Assembly (NCBI RefSeq): GCF_947502895.1
Contig: NZ_CANNBM010000002.1
Span: forward strand, 372,001 to 436,000
Reading direction: 5' to 3'
DNA: 64,000 nt
Source: an uncultured Sulfitobacter sp.
GTDB taxonomy: Bacteria > Pseudomonadota > Alphaproteobacteria > Rhodobacterales > Rhodobacteraceae
Shown piece after piece: positions 51,127 through 60,195 of the stretch. How positions within the stretch are numbered: position 1 is the stretch's first letter; every line of letters starts with the position of its first letter. The notes beneath the pieces are model-generated. The model did not search any database, was not told the DNA's origin, and worked only from the letters and a program-made list of their open reading frames with translations. The translations under genes and the position numbers were made by a program.

Positions 51127-51761
51127 CAGTCCGCCCCTTCCAAAATCTTCGCTTCGGCCAAGGCTTGTTCTTCGATGGTCAGCGAAAGCGGCACGGCAAC
51201 AGGGTTTTCCAGCCCTAGCACCAGCGCGCGCCCATAGCCCCACGCCTGCAACAAAAGCCGCAGTGTCAGCACCGCAAAGGCAATCGGCACCACCAGTTTG
51301 CTGGGCCAGATTGGCAGGCTCACGTCGATAGAGCTGTCGCGCGAACAGAAGGGACGTGCGCAATCAAACGAACGGTCGAAATGCTCCCATGCGCCGTAGG
51401 TCAGGCCAACGATCAGTAAAAGCATCAGCAACACCGAAACCAGCTCAAAAAACCAGAGAACGCGGCCCTTGAGCGCGTTGACCAGCATATCCATGCGGAT
51501 ATGCGTGCCATCACGTGCCACGTAAGAGACACCCATGATCGCAATGACAGGCATCGCGGCTTCGATGTAGTCAACATATCCCATCAGGGGGCTGCCAAAG
51601 AACTTGCGCGCCGTGACGGAATAGGCCGCTAGAAACATCAGTGAGAAAATCGCAATGCCGCTCAGCAATGCGCAAAAACGCTCCAGCGGCAACAACATGC
51701 GGTCGAGTTTGCTCAGTAGGCTGGAATCCTCCAGCACTGCGGCTGAACCTGCCATAACCAC
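51126..51761 (-). CDS. dctQ: TRAP transporter small permease (DctQ)
   Basis: A 211-residue protein with four hydrophobic helices, as in the DctQ family: a first pair around residues 30-90 (AIFSLMFLAAYSVTARKFFG, AAMPVIAIMGVSYVARDG) and a second pair around 100-180. The conserved THIRMDML motif follows the second helix. A long periplasmic loop between helices three and four contains two cysteines. It is coupled to dctM and separated from dctP by a terminator-like hairpin. Confidence 0.9.
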   Translation of the reverse strand: MVMAGSAAVLEDSSLLSKLDRMLLPLERFCALLSGIAIFSLMFLAAYSVTARKFFGSPLMGYVDYIEAAMPVIAIMGVSYVARDGTHIRMDMLVNALKGRVLWFFELVSVLLMLLLIVGLTYGAWEHFDRSFDCARPFCSRDSSIDVSLPIWPSKLVVPIAFAVLTLRLLLQAWGYGRALVLGLENPVAVPLSLTIEEQALAEAKILEGAD

Positions 51762-51800
51762 GCCCCTTTTATGAATTCAATGCAGACAGTCAGAGTGTGC

Positions 51801-51828
51801 AAAAAGGCTGCGCGTTGATCGCGCAGCC
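51801..51828 (-). terminator. attenuating terminator between dctP and dctQ
   Basis: A perfect 9-bp stem (GGCTGCGCG / CGCGCAGCC) with a 5-base loop. On the minus strand it is followed by TTTTT (51801-51805). It lies 43 bp after the dctP stop and would end most transcripts after the receptor gene. A second, imperfect GC-rich hairpin at 51840-51866 precedes it. Confidence 0.85.
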
Positions 51829-51870
51829 TGTGCTTGAACAGGCAAGGGGCATCCGCCCCCTGCCTCTGGA

Positions 51871-52887
51871 TCAGCTACCGCTTTTGGCGTCGGCAAGTGT
51901 TTTGACAACCAGATCATACAGTTCCTGACCCGGGATGCCTTGCGCTTCCATGTCAGCGATCCATTTGTCGCGGATCGGGTCAGCTGCTTTGGCGCGGAAT
52001 TCGGAAATCACATCATCTGCGATCATTACTTTCTCCACGCCCTTCTCTTCCAGAACGGCGTCCCAACGCGTGAGCAATTCACCGTAGTTGGTCAGATAGT
52101 GCTCCAACGCCTCGTCTACCGAGGAGTCCAACGCTGCGCGCTCGGCGTCTGTCAGGCTTTCATAGGCGTCGATGTTGACGACGACAGGGCAGTTCACCGT
52201 GCCGGGGTTCAGGTTTGCTGTCCACCAGTCGGCTTCGTTGATCGTGCCGAAGGACAGGTGCGCATGCTGGGCGAATGCAACCGTGTCCACAACACCCGAT
52301 TCCATCGCCTGAAACGCCTCGGAGGACGTCACAGATGTGGGCACACCGCCGACCGCTTCGAACGCTTGGCCAATGCCGCCTGTCGCGCGGACGCGCATAC
52401 CCTGAAAATCTTCCAGCGTTGCGCGTGGATCACCTGTACCCACAAGATTGTACTGCGGCATGGGCGAGGTCATCAGCAGCTTTGCATTCCACTGCGCCAT
52501 TTCTTCGGCTGCCGCAGGGTGGGCGTATACAGCTTTGGACACAGCCAGCTCTTGCTCAAGGTTCTCGACACCGAGGAAGGGAAGCTCAAGCACTGTGACA
52601 ACACGGTTTTTGTCGCGGTGGTACCCTGCGCAGAACTGCGCCATCTCGAAAGCGCCGATGGAGATGCCATCAAGGTTCTCACGGTTTTTGGACAGACCGC
52701 CGTAGCTGACGTTCATTGTGAACTCGCCATTTGTCTTTTCCGACACCAGCTCGGCCAGCTTTTCAACATGCTCGGTAAACGCGCGGCGCTTGCCCCAGAC
52801 AGATACGTTCCATTCAGTGGCAGCGGCCTCGGTCACGAAGGCAAAGCTGATGGCGCAAATAGCGGCGGTGCTAAGATATTTACTCAT
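51871..52887 (-). CDS. dctP: TRAP transporter solute receptor (DctP)
   Basis: A 338-residue periplasmic receptor. Signal peptide at residues 1-23 (MSKYLSTAAICAISFAF...AAATE). The DctP core includes LAELVSEKTNGEFTMNV, ENLDGISIGAFEMAQF, and LEDFQGMRVRATGGIGQAFEAVGGVPTSVTSSEAFQAMESGVVD, which has the conserved ligand arginine. Start at 52885-52887 with GGGAG upstream. It belongs to the DctPQM system and is divergent from acs across 290 bp. Confidence 0.92.
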   Translation of the reverse strand: MSKYLSTAAICAISFAFVTEAAATEWNVSVWGKRRAFTEHVEKLAELVSEKTNGEFTMNVSYGGLSKNRENLDGISIGAFEMAQFCAGYHRDKNRVVTVLELPFLGVENLEQELAVSKAVYAHPAAAEEMAQWNAKLLMTSPMPQYNLVGTGDPRATLEDFQGMRVRATGGIGQAFEAVGGVPTSVTSSEAFQAMESGVVDTVAFAQHAHLSFGTINEADWWTANLNPGTVNCPVVVNIDAYESLTDAERAALDSSVDEALEHYLTNYGELLTRWDAVLEEKGVEKVMIADDVISEFRAKAADPIRDKWIADMEAQGIPGQELYDLVVKTLADAKSGS

Positions 52888-53015
52888 TGGTTTCTCCCGA
52901 TTGATGCGCGCCTTTTCACGGCCCGCTTGGCGCATACGCTAGCCTGTCCGTTTCCCAGTGCCAACCCTTTGTTGACGCCAATCAACCGCCATGACCATGC
53001 CCGCGCCACCCACGA

Positions 53016-53053
53016 GTTTACAAACTTTACCCCTGTTGGGAAATTTGTTTACA
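53016..53053. promoter_or_regulatory. direct repeats in the dctP-acs divergent promoter region
   Basis: Two copies of GTTTACA (53016-53022 and 53047-53053), 31 bp apart centre to centre, close to three helical turns, about 125-160 bp upstream of acs. They could bind an activator or repressor of acs. No regulator gene is adjacent, and chance is not excluded. Confidence 0.35.
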
Positions 53054-53177
53054 CAAGCAACAGGCAATGCCCGCCTTGATTATTCCCTTACCCGTGAACA
53101 CAGCCTAAGCTGCCGCCAAACACCCGCGACATTGCGCAACCCCAAGACGCAAGCCGCACCTTTGGAGGAAACCACCC

Positions 53178-55130
53178 ATGTCACAAAACGCAAAAACCTA
53201 TCCGCCCAGCGCCGATCTGGCCGCGCAGGCGCACGTGAACGAAGCCAAATATGATGCCATGTATGCCGCATCTATCAACGATCCCGAAGGCTTTTGGCGC
53301 GAACAGGGACAGCGCGTGGATTGGATGAAGCCGTTTACGCAGGTCAAGGATGTGGATTTCACCCTAGGGTCGGTCAAGATCAACTGGTACGGTGACGGGC
53401 AGCTCAACGTCGCTGCCAATTGCATCGACCGTCACCTTGAGACACGCGGCGATCAAACTGCCATCATCTGGGAGCCGGACAGCCCTGAAGAGCAAGCCCA
53501 GCACATTACCTATCGTGCGCTGCATGCCAACACCTGTAAAATGGCAAATGTCCTCAAGGATATGGGGGTCGAACGTGGTGACCGTGTGATCATCTATATG
53601 CCAATGATCCCCGAGGCGGCATATGCCATGCTGGCCTGCGCGCGGATTGGCGCAATTCATTCCATCGTATTTGCCGGTTTCTCCCCCGATGCATTGGCTG
53701 CGCGGGTCAATGGCTGCGAAGCAAAGGTCGTTATCACAGCGGATCACGCCCCGCGCGGTGGCAAGGCAACCCCGCTCAAGACAAACGCGGATCAGGCACT
53801 GCTGCATTGCAAAGACAGTGTAAAATGTCTGGTGGTCAAACGCACAGGCGGACAAACCACATGGGTCGACGGGCGCGATTTTGACTATAACGCGCTTGCC
53901 GCCGAAGCCTCTGACACTTGCGCACCCGAGGCGATGGGCGCAGAGGACCCATTGTTCATTCTGTACACCTCAGGCTCGACCGGTCAGCCAAAAGGCGTGG
54001 TACATACCACGGGCGGCTATCTGGTTTATGCGGCCATGACCCATGAGGTGACGTTTGACTACAAAGAGGGCGATATCTTCTGGTGTACGGCTGATGTGGG
54101 CTGGGTCACGGGCCACAGCTATATTGTCTATGGCCCGCTGGCCAATGGTGCGACAACACTGATGTTCGAGGGCGTGCCGACCTATCCCGATGCCAGCCGC
54201 TTCTGGCAGGTCTGTGAAAAGCACAAGGTCAACCAGTTCTACACCGCCCCCACGGCGATCCGCGCACTAATGGGCCAAGGCGATGATTTTGTAAAAAAGG
54301 CCGATCTGAGTAGCCTGCGCATTCTCGGCACGGTGGGCGAGCCGATCAACCCCGAGGCATGGAACTGGTACAACGATGTTGTCGGCGGCGGCACTTGTCC
54401 CATCGTGGATACGTGGTGGCAAACCGAAACAGGCGGCCATTTGATGACCCCCCTGCCCGGTGCGCATGCGATGAAACCAGGCTCGGCGATGAAGCCGTTC
54501 TTTGGCATCAAACCTGTCGTACTGGAGCCGACAACCGCAGAAGAGCTGCAGGGCAATCCGGCGGAAGGCGTGCTGTGCATTGCAGACAGCTGGCCGGGCC
54601 AGATGCGCAGTGTCTGGGGTGATCACGCGCGTTTTGAAAAGACGTATTTCGCCGACTATCCTGGCTATTACTTTACCGGTGACGGCTGCAAACGCGATGC
54701 GGATGGCGACTATTGGATCACGGGCCGCGTTGATGATGTCATCAACGTGTCGGGCCACCGCATGGGCACTGCCGAAGTTGAATCGGCCCTCGTGGCACAC
54801 GCAAAAGTCGCCGAAGCAGCGGTTGTTGGCTACCCGCATGAGATCAAGGGTCAGGGCATCTATTGCTACGTCACCCTGATGGGTGGTGAGGAATATACCG
54901 ACGAGTTGCGCGCCGAGCTGCGCAGCTGGGTCCGCACCGAGATCGGGCCAATCGCCTCGCCCGATCTGATCCAATGGGCGCCTGGTCTGCCCAAGACACG
55001 CTCAGGCAAGATCATGCGCCGTATCTTGCGCAAGATCGCCGAGAATGATCATGCCACCTTAGGCGATACATCGACGCTCGCCGACCCTTCGGTGGTGGAT
55101 GATCTGATCGAGAACCGGATGAACAAGTAA
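53178..55130 (+). CDS. acs: acetyl-CoA synthetase (AMP-forming)
   Basis: A 650-residue acyl-adenylate enzyme converting acetate, ATP and CoA to acetyl-CoA. Visible are the N-terminal FWREQGQRVDWMKPFTQVKD, P-loop-like YTSGSTGQPKGVVHT, DTWWQTETGG, YYFTGDGCKRDADGDYWITGR-type core and the C-terminal TRSGKIMRRILR, whose lysine is the site of regulatory acetylation in the family. A strong GGAGG ribosome-binding site precedes the ATG. Length is standard for Acs. Divergent from the DctPQM operon, which may import an acetate-yielding acid. Confidence 0.96.
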   Translation: MSQNAKTYPPSADLAAQAHVNEAKYDAMYAASINDPEGFWREQGQRVDWMKPFTQVKDVDFTLGSVKINWYGDGQLNVAANCIDRHLETRGDQTAIIWEPDSPEEQAQHITYRALHANTCKMANVLKDMGVERGDRVIIYMPMIPEAAYAMLACARIGAIHSIVFAGFSPDALAARVNGCEAKVVITADHAPRGGKATPLKTNADQALLHCKDSVKCLVVKRTGGQTTWVDGRDFDYNALAAEASDTCAPEAMGAEDPLFILYTSGSTGQPKGVVHTTGGYLVYAAMTHEVTFDYKEGDIFWCTADVGWVTGHSYIVYGPLANGATTLMFEGVPTYPDASRFWQVCEKHKVNQFYTAPTAIRALMGQGDDFVKKADLSSLRILGTVGEPINPEAWNWYNDVVGGGTCPIVDTWWQTETGGHLMTPLPGAHAMKPGSAMKPFFGIKPVVLEPTTAEELQGNPAEGVLCIADSWPGQMRSVWGDHARFEKTYFADYPGYYFTGDGCKRDADGDYWITGRVDDVINVSGHRMGTAEVESALVAHAKVAEAAVVGYPHEIKGQGIYCYVTLMGGEEYTDELRAELRSWVRTEIGPIASPDLIQWAPGLPKTRSGKIMRRILRKIAENDHATLGDTSTLADPSVVDDLIENRMNK

Positions 55131-55148
55131 GCTGGCAATAGTCGAAAA

Positions 55149-55186
55149 AAGGGGGCGCTTCGCTTGGCGGGGCGCCCTTCGCCTTT
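55149..55186 (+). terminator. probable terminator of acs
   Basis: A GC-rich stem (GGGCGC 55153-55158, GCGCCC 55172-55177, extended by wobble pairs) 22 bp after the acs stop, followed within 8 bases by TTTT. Shape and position fit a Rho-independent terminator with a short T-run. Confidence 0.6.
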
Positions 55187-55212
55187 TCAGGCACATCCCA
55201 AGAGAGGCCGCA

Positions 55213-55452
55213 ATGGCACATGAAAACAAGGTTATCCGCTCGGTCAATTTGCAAGGCGAGACGGTATGCGTGGACATCTTTTTGCGGCCAAATGGCACCT
55301 ACGGCTTTGATGAATTTCGCCGCGACCCCGAAGACGGGCGCGGCTGGTACAGCATCGGACACCACGGTTCAGACAGCTGGAAAGACTTTGAAGGCGCACT
55401 GGCAGCAGCCTGCGATACCGTTCACTGGCTGAAAGAGGCCCTGAACGACTAA
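55213..55452 (+). CDS. small hypothetical protein
   Basis: A 79-residue acidic protein with a good Shine-Dalgarno (AGAGAGG) before the ATG. Sequence features are a VNLQGETVCVDIFLRPNGTYGFDEFRRDPEDGRGW beta-rich part (no more than a description) and a C-terminal helix with CDTVHWLKEALND. No signal peptide or membrane helix. I do not recognise the family. It lies between the acs terminator and the flavin reductase gene and may share a transcript with the latter. Confidence 0.75.
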   Translation: MAHENKVIRSVNLQGETVCVDIFLRPNGTYGFDEFRRDPEDGRGWYSIGHHGSDSWKDFEGALAAACDTVHWLKEALND

Positions 55453-55531
55453 TCCTGCCTTGGCGCCGCACGGTTGTGCGCTACGTCGTCCGCTCTGGAC
55501 AAATGAGCGGCTGCATGGCACCGCTCGGCAG

Positions 55532-56041
55532 ATGGAAAACAACATGCATAGCTTCGTTCCCGACCCTACCCGCACCACTGACCTGCGCCGCGCACTGGGT
55601 CAATTCGGGACAGGTGTCGCCCTGATCACGGCCCAGACGGAGGCAGGACCGCTGGGTATGACGGCAAACTCATTCTCCTCTGTCTCGCTGGATCCGCCGC
55701 TGGTGCTGTGGTCGGCTGCGCGCAAGTCACAGCGCCATGATCCGTTTACCAATGCCGCGTCCTTTTGCATCCACGTGCTGAGCGCCGATCAGATGGAAAT
55801 TGCCAACCATTTTGCGGCCCAAGGACATGATTTTGCACCCTATCTCTATGATGCAGGGCCGAATGGTGCGCCAACACTTCATGGCTGTCTGGCGACCTTT
55901 CATTGCGATACTTACGCGGTCCACGCCGCGGGGGATCACTCGATCATTCTGGGCCAGATCACCTCTGCAGCGATCCAACCGGAAGAAGCAGATGGTCTGT
56001 TGTTCAAGCGTGGCAAATTCGGGCGCTTCACACCGTCCTGA
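55532..56041 (+). CDS. flavin reductase family protein
   Basis: A protein of about 169 residues with the split-barrel flavin reductase fold: LRRALGQFGTGVALITAQ, LGMTANSFSSVSLDPPLVLWS, a FCIHVLSADQ strand and HSIILGQITSA, ending FKRGKFGRFTPS. Members supply reduced FMN/FAD to two-component monooxygenases; no partner oxygenase is adjacent. Start at 55532 (MENNMHSF) or 55544; the frame extends further upstream without a ribosome-binding site. It converges with tamB, only 2 bp apart. Confidence 0.88.
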   Translation: MENNMHSFVPDPTRTTDLRRALGQFGTGVALITAQTEAGPLGMTANSFSSVSLDPPLVLWSAARKSQRHDPFTNAASFCIHVLSADQMEIANHFAAQGHDFAPYLYDAGPNGAPTLHGCLATFHCDTYAVHAAGDHSIILGQITSAAIQPEEADGLLFKRGKFGRFTPS

Positions 56042-56043
56042 GC

Positions 56044-59000
56044 CTAGTAGTCTTTCTCGAAAAACAGACCGATAGATGAGTTACCATCCGATCCCAGCGT
56101 TGCCTTGCCTTTGAGGTTGGGCGTGATGTCGATGTTCAGCGACACTTCACCGGTGCCATCCGAGGCTGCGGTGACATCTGTATAGACATTATCTGTCAGA
56201 TACTTACCCACGCGCAAAGCGGTCTCGCCGCTGTCGGTGGTGGTGACGTCCAGATCATCCAGCCCGAAGCGGTCGCGCAGGTTGCCGACCACACCGTTAC
56301 CTCCGCGCCCCGCCAGCGTGGCGACGGCATTGGCAAGTTGCAGCGCCTGAAACGCGGAAATCTCGGACAGATTGCGTCCGAACAAAAGCTGCGCGAGGAC
56401 TTCGTCCTGCGGCCCCGCTGGCGTGCTCTCGAATGTGACCTCGGGCGCATCGGCGGGCCCTTCGACAATCACGCTTGCCGTACCTGTTTGCGTAGATGTG
56501 GTTGAAACAAATCGAATGTAGGGAATGAAGTCACCCTGAAACTGGGCCGAGCCTTCCTCCAGATCAAAGCGCTTGCCCAAGATATCAAGGCGGCCGCGCA
56601 GCAGCTCAAAGCGGCCGGAAGACACGATTGCATCTGTGCGGCCCGTGATCCGCAGATTACCGCCCAACTCCGCGTCTAGCCCGCGACCGCGCACAAATAT
56701 GCGCCCCGGTGCGTTCACATTGATATCAAGACCAAAACCGCCTCCGCTGCTGCCATTCTGGACAGGATCGCTCGCGGCGCCTTCTTCTAACAGACCTGCA
56801 CGGCGGCGTGTCGCGCGGTTGTCGTCGGGTGCGCCGATATGGGTGATTGGTGGGATATCACCAATGCTCGTTAGGCCCGTTGAGGGAACGGTGACGTTCG
56901 TCTCGCCAATCACGATATTGCCAGCAATGCCAGCGCCCCCCGAAAGCGGGCCAGACAGTCGCAACGCGCCGCTAAGCGAGGTCCGATAGAGCCGCGGGTC
57001 GACCAATACGACATCATTCAATGTAATGCCCAGATCAGCCACCTGCGCGCCGCTCAGAGCTACTGAACCTGCGACCCCAAGGCGCCCGCCCCCCGTTGCA
57101 CTGGCCGTGATATCCAGTTGGGCGCGGCTGTTGGCAAGGCGGATATCCGCATCTATTCCTTCCAGCCCGACCCTGAAATTGGGGGCCGTCAGCGTCGCAC
57201 CTGATGTTTGTATCTGACCGCTGAGCGCATCCAGTCCCGCAGGGCCATCAAGGCGCAGATCAAACCGCGCTTGCCCCTGCAAATTTCGCGGCGCGATGAA
57301 AGGCCCCGCAAGGCCCAATGGCGCGTTGCCGTTGATACCGATATTCAAACGCCCGTCATTGCCCACCAGACCCGCGACACTGGCCTGTGTGCCTGACGGC
57401 CCCCGCAAGGATGTATCCAGTTGCCAGCCCTGAGTTGTTTTGCTGGCCGCGCCATTCACGTTCAAAGGACCATTCAATTTTGGCACCAATGCTGCGATAT
57501 TGGGCATCGCCAACGTAAAGTCCACCGCTGCGTTTGGTCCTGTTACCACCCCGCGCGCCGAGGCGCGGCTGCTGTAAGGGCCAGTGGCGTTGGTGTTCAA
57601 AGCAATACCAGCAGGCGTTTGGCGCAGATTGCCTTTGGCCGTTAGCGGGCCATTCACACCAGGAGCAAAGGGCGCAACATTCGGCAGGGATACATCAAAT
57701 TCAAGCGCCACGTCCGGCCCTGTTGCCAATCCCTCGACTGCCGCCCGCGCGCCGTAGGGGCCACTAGCGGTCGTGTCGATCACAAATCCCTGCTCGCTCT
57801 GACGCAGCTGCCCTTTGGCACGCAAAGGCCCGTTCACCTGCGGGACCAGCGGCTGCAGGTTTGGCAGGGCCAAATCGAACGCCACATCTATCGCTGGTGT
57901 CAGCGCACCAGTCACAGACAGATCCGCATTGTAGGGACCTGACGCATCGGTTGTGATATCAAATCCTGTATCGGTCTGGCGCAGCCGTCCTGTGGCACGA
58001 ACAGGGCCGCTAACTTGGGGGGCGATTTGCGCAATCTGTGGCACGGCCACATCAAAGCCCAGATCAACCGAGGGGGTCACCAATCCGTTCAAACGGGCTG
58101 TTGCATCAAACGGGCCCGCAGCGTCTGTTTGCAGCAACCAACCTTGCGGTGTCTGACGAAGTGTCCCCTCTGCACGCAGCGGCCCCTCGATCCCTTCGGC
58201 AAAGGGCGAAAGCTCTGGCACGTTTGCGTCAAATGCCAATTCGGCGTCAGGTCCTGTCGCCAACCCTTCGAGCGACAGTGTTGTATCATACGGGCCGTCG
58301 CCCGTTACATCCACACGCCAGCCCGATCCGTTTTCGCGCGCGGCGCCTTTCAGAACGACGCGCCCCTCATACTGCGGCAAAACTGTTGCGATATCGCGCA
58401 GCACAATGTCAGCATCCACACGCGAAGACGTGCTCGCAAGTTCGGCTGAACCAGTAAACAGCAGAGCCGCATTACTCAGCTCAAGATCACGCAAGAAGGT
58501 GCCATTCTCGTTTCGAATAGCCTTCATGGTCAGATCTGTCCGGCCTTCCAGTACAGCATCTGCCTGCGCGATACCCGTTTTGATGTTATCTGCGGTTCCT
58601 TTTGCATCCAAATCAAACGCGCCACTTAGCGGCACGATCGTACCGCTCAGCGCCAGTGTCGTTGCGCCATCCAGCTCCCGACCAGCAAGCGCGGAAAAGC
58701 GGCTGAGGTCGGTGGCAATCAGCTGCGCATCTATTTCTGTTTCTACCCCAGAGCCGAGCCCCCCAAAGGCGATATCCCCTTTGAGGCTATAGTCGCTGCC
58801 CTGAACCTGCAGATTGGACAAACGCAAAGGCTGGTCTGTGATGTAATTTACCTCGGTCGAGCCCGTGAGCTGTGCGCCCAACGCTTCGGCAAGTGCGGCG
58901 TCAACCAATGCCACGCCCTGCGTTGCAAACTGGACCACACCGCGCAACTGTCCCAGATTGCCCTGCGCCCCTGTGAGTGTCCCCGTAGAGCGGAGGGTGG

Positions 59001-60195
59001 ACTGCTCTATCGTGCCGCTATCAGTTTGCAGGCCCGATATATTAAAGCTCGCCTCATAGGCGTCACCGTTTGCGGCGTCATAGTCCACGTCCAGCACGAT
59101 CCGGTCAACAAAAGCAGTGCCACCTCCACCTGGAAGCACGACAGGCGCGCCATCGGCACGCGCCACACGCCCCTCAATATCCAACAGCGTGGGCCAGTTA
59201 TTCTCGGAGATCGCCGCACGCCCCTCCAGATCGACTGCAGCAGCCTTGAGCGCAAAGCGGTCCAGTGTGATCGCGCCACTCGCCTCCAGCAAAGCCGAAG
59301 CCCGTAGAGAGACATCATTGCCGAAGAAGTCGCGATATTCAGGTAAAATCACGGCTGTGAGATCACCACCAATATCCGCCACTATCTGTCTGTCAGGATC
59401 GGATGCACTGCCTTGCGTTGTGATGCTAACCACCCCCGCCAAACGCTCGGCACCGTCAGTATCAACCTTTAGATCAGTGCGCAGATCATCCAATGGCCCG
59501 TCTGCCTGCACGGTCAGATCAACAGAGGGTTTGTCAGGAATATCCAGCAGGTTGGCTGCGATACCATCCGCCTGCTCGCTTAGCCGCAGCAGCATATCCA
59601 GCGTGCTGGCGTCACGTGACAGGGTTGCGCGCAGATCAAACGTACCACGCTTGCCGTCTGTACGGTTTGCTTGAAACGCCGCATCCAGCCCCGCATCGTT
59701 CAGCGTGGCATTTGCTGTCATTTGCAGCAGAACCTCTTGCCCGACCAAGGGCGCACCCAGACGCAACTGCGCGATATTCAGAACCGCTATATCGACCGAT
59801 ACGGGCAGATCGGGAAGTTGAGGAAAGGTAAAGGGCGTAGCCTCGGCATCGGGCAGCGTCTCTTCATCGCCCTTCGGCAGACGCGGAAGATCAATGCGCG
59901 CTGCACTCAGCTCTTGCACCTCCAGCCGCCCGCGCAGCAGCGCAGACCGGTTCCAATCCAGCACCACATCTTCCATGGTAAGCCAGACGCCTTCGTCGTC
60001 GGAAATGGTCATCAGCTCAAACGAAGCGGCGGAGCTAAGCGCGCCGGTAAATCCAGTGATGCTCACTTCGCGGCCTGCTCCGCTCAGCAGTTCTTGGATT
60101 TTTCGCGTCAAAAAGCCTTTGTCTTCTTCCTGCGCCATCGCAGGCAAAGCAAGGACAAGCGCGAACGCCATCAGAATGTACCGTATCATACGCAT
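56044..60195 (-). CDS. tamB: translocation and assembly module subunit TamB
   Basis: A 1383-residue envelope protein. Signal peptide/anchor at residues 1-20, then a very long beta-rich region of the AsmA/bridge type, and the C-terminal DUF490 domain with GRFELLRGRLDILGKRFDLEEGSAQFQGDF, DEVLAQLLFGRNLSEISAFQALQLA and the terminal SLNIDITPNLKGKATLG...GLFFEKDY strands. TamB spans the periplasm and works with TamA in outer-membrane protein assembly and lipid transport. It starts one base inside the tamA stop (TGATG). A block of six 60-residue repeats lies in the middle (see repeat entry). Confidence 0.92.
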   Translation of the reverse strand: MRMIRYILMAFALVLALPAMAQEEDKGFLTRKIQELLSGAGREVSITGFTGALSSAASFELMTISDDEGVWLTMEDVVLDWNRSALLRGRLEVQELSAARIDLPRLPKGDEETLPDAEATPFTFPQLPDLPVSVDIAVLNIAQLRLGAPLVGQEVLLQMTANATLNDAGLDAAFQANRTDGKRGTFDLRATLSRDASTLDMLLRLSEQADGIAANLLDIPDKPSVDLTVQADGPLDDLRTDLKVDTDGAERLAGVVSITTQGSASDPDRQIVADIGGDLTAVILPEYRDFFGNDVSLRASALLEASGAITLDRFALKAAAVDLEGRAAISENNWPTLLDIEGRVARADGAPVVLPGGGGTAFVDRIVLDVDYDAANGDAYEASFNISGLQTDSGTIEQSTLRSTGTLTGAQGNLGQLRGVVQFATQGVALVDAALAEALGAQLTGSTEVNYITDQPLRLSNLQVQGSDYSLKGDIAFGGLGSGVETEIDAQLIATDLSRFSALAGRELDGATTLALSGTIVPLSGAFDLDAKGTADNIKTGIAQADAVLEGRTDLTMKAIRNENGTFLRDLELSNAALLFTGSAELASTSSRVDADIVLRDIATVLPQYEGRVVLKGAARENGSGWRVDVTGDGPYDTTLSLEGLATGPDAELAFDANVPELSPFAEGIEGPLRAEGTLRQTPQGWLLQTDAAGPFDATARLNGLVTPSVDLGFDVAVPQIAQIAPQVSGPVRATGRLRQTDTGFDITTDASGPYNADLSVTGALTPAIDVAFDLALPNLQPLVPQVNGPLRAKGQLRQSEQGFVIDTTASGPYGARAAVEGLATGPDVALEFDVSLPNVAPFAPGVNGPLTAKGNLRQTPAGIALNTNATGPYSSRASARGVVTGPNAAVDFTLAMPNIAALVPKLNGPLNVNGAASKTTQGWQLDTSLRGPSGTQASVAGLVGNDGRLNIGINGNAPLGLAGPFIAPRNLQGQARFDLRLDGPAGLDALSGQIQTSGATLTAPNFRVGLEGIDADIRLANSRAQLDITASATGGGRLGVAGSVALSGAQVADLGITLNDVVLVDPRLYRTSLSGALRLSGPLSGGAGIAGNIVIGETNVTVPSTGLTSIGDIPPITHIGAPDDNRATRRRAGLLEEGAASDPVQNGSSGGGFGLDINVNAPGRIFVRGRGLDAELGGNLRITGRTDAIVSSGRFELLRGRLDILGKRFDLEEGSAQFQGDFIPYIRFVSTTSTQTGTASVIVEGPADAPEVTFESTPAGPQDEVLAQLLFGRNLSEISAFQALQLANAVATLAGRGGNGVVGNLRDRFGLDDLDVTTTDSGETALRVGKYLTDNVYTDVTAASDGTGEVSLNIDITPNLKGKATLGSDGNSSIGLFFEKDY
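57361..58330 (-). repeat. six 180-bp coding repeats in tamB
   Basis: Six successive units of 60 codons inside tamB, each carrying a G-P-(Y/F/S) anchor, a (L/V/A)xG turn, a xFD(x)xxPxxxP segment and a GPLxAxGxLRQ motif. The anchors fall at about 58294, 58114, 57934, 57754, 57576 and 57398, so the period is close to exactly 180 bp. Units are diverged, not identical, which suggests old tandem duplication kept in register by structure. Confidence 0.8.
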
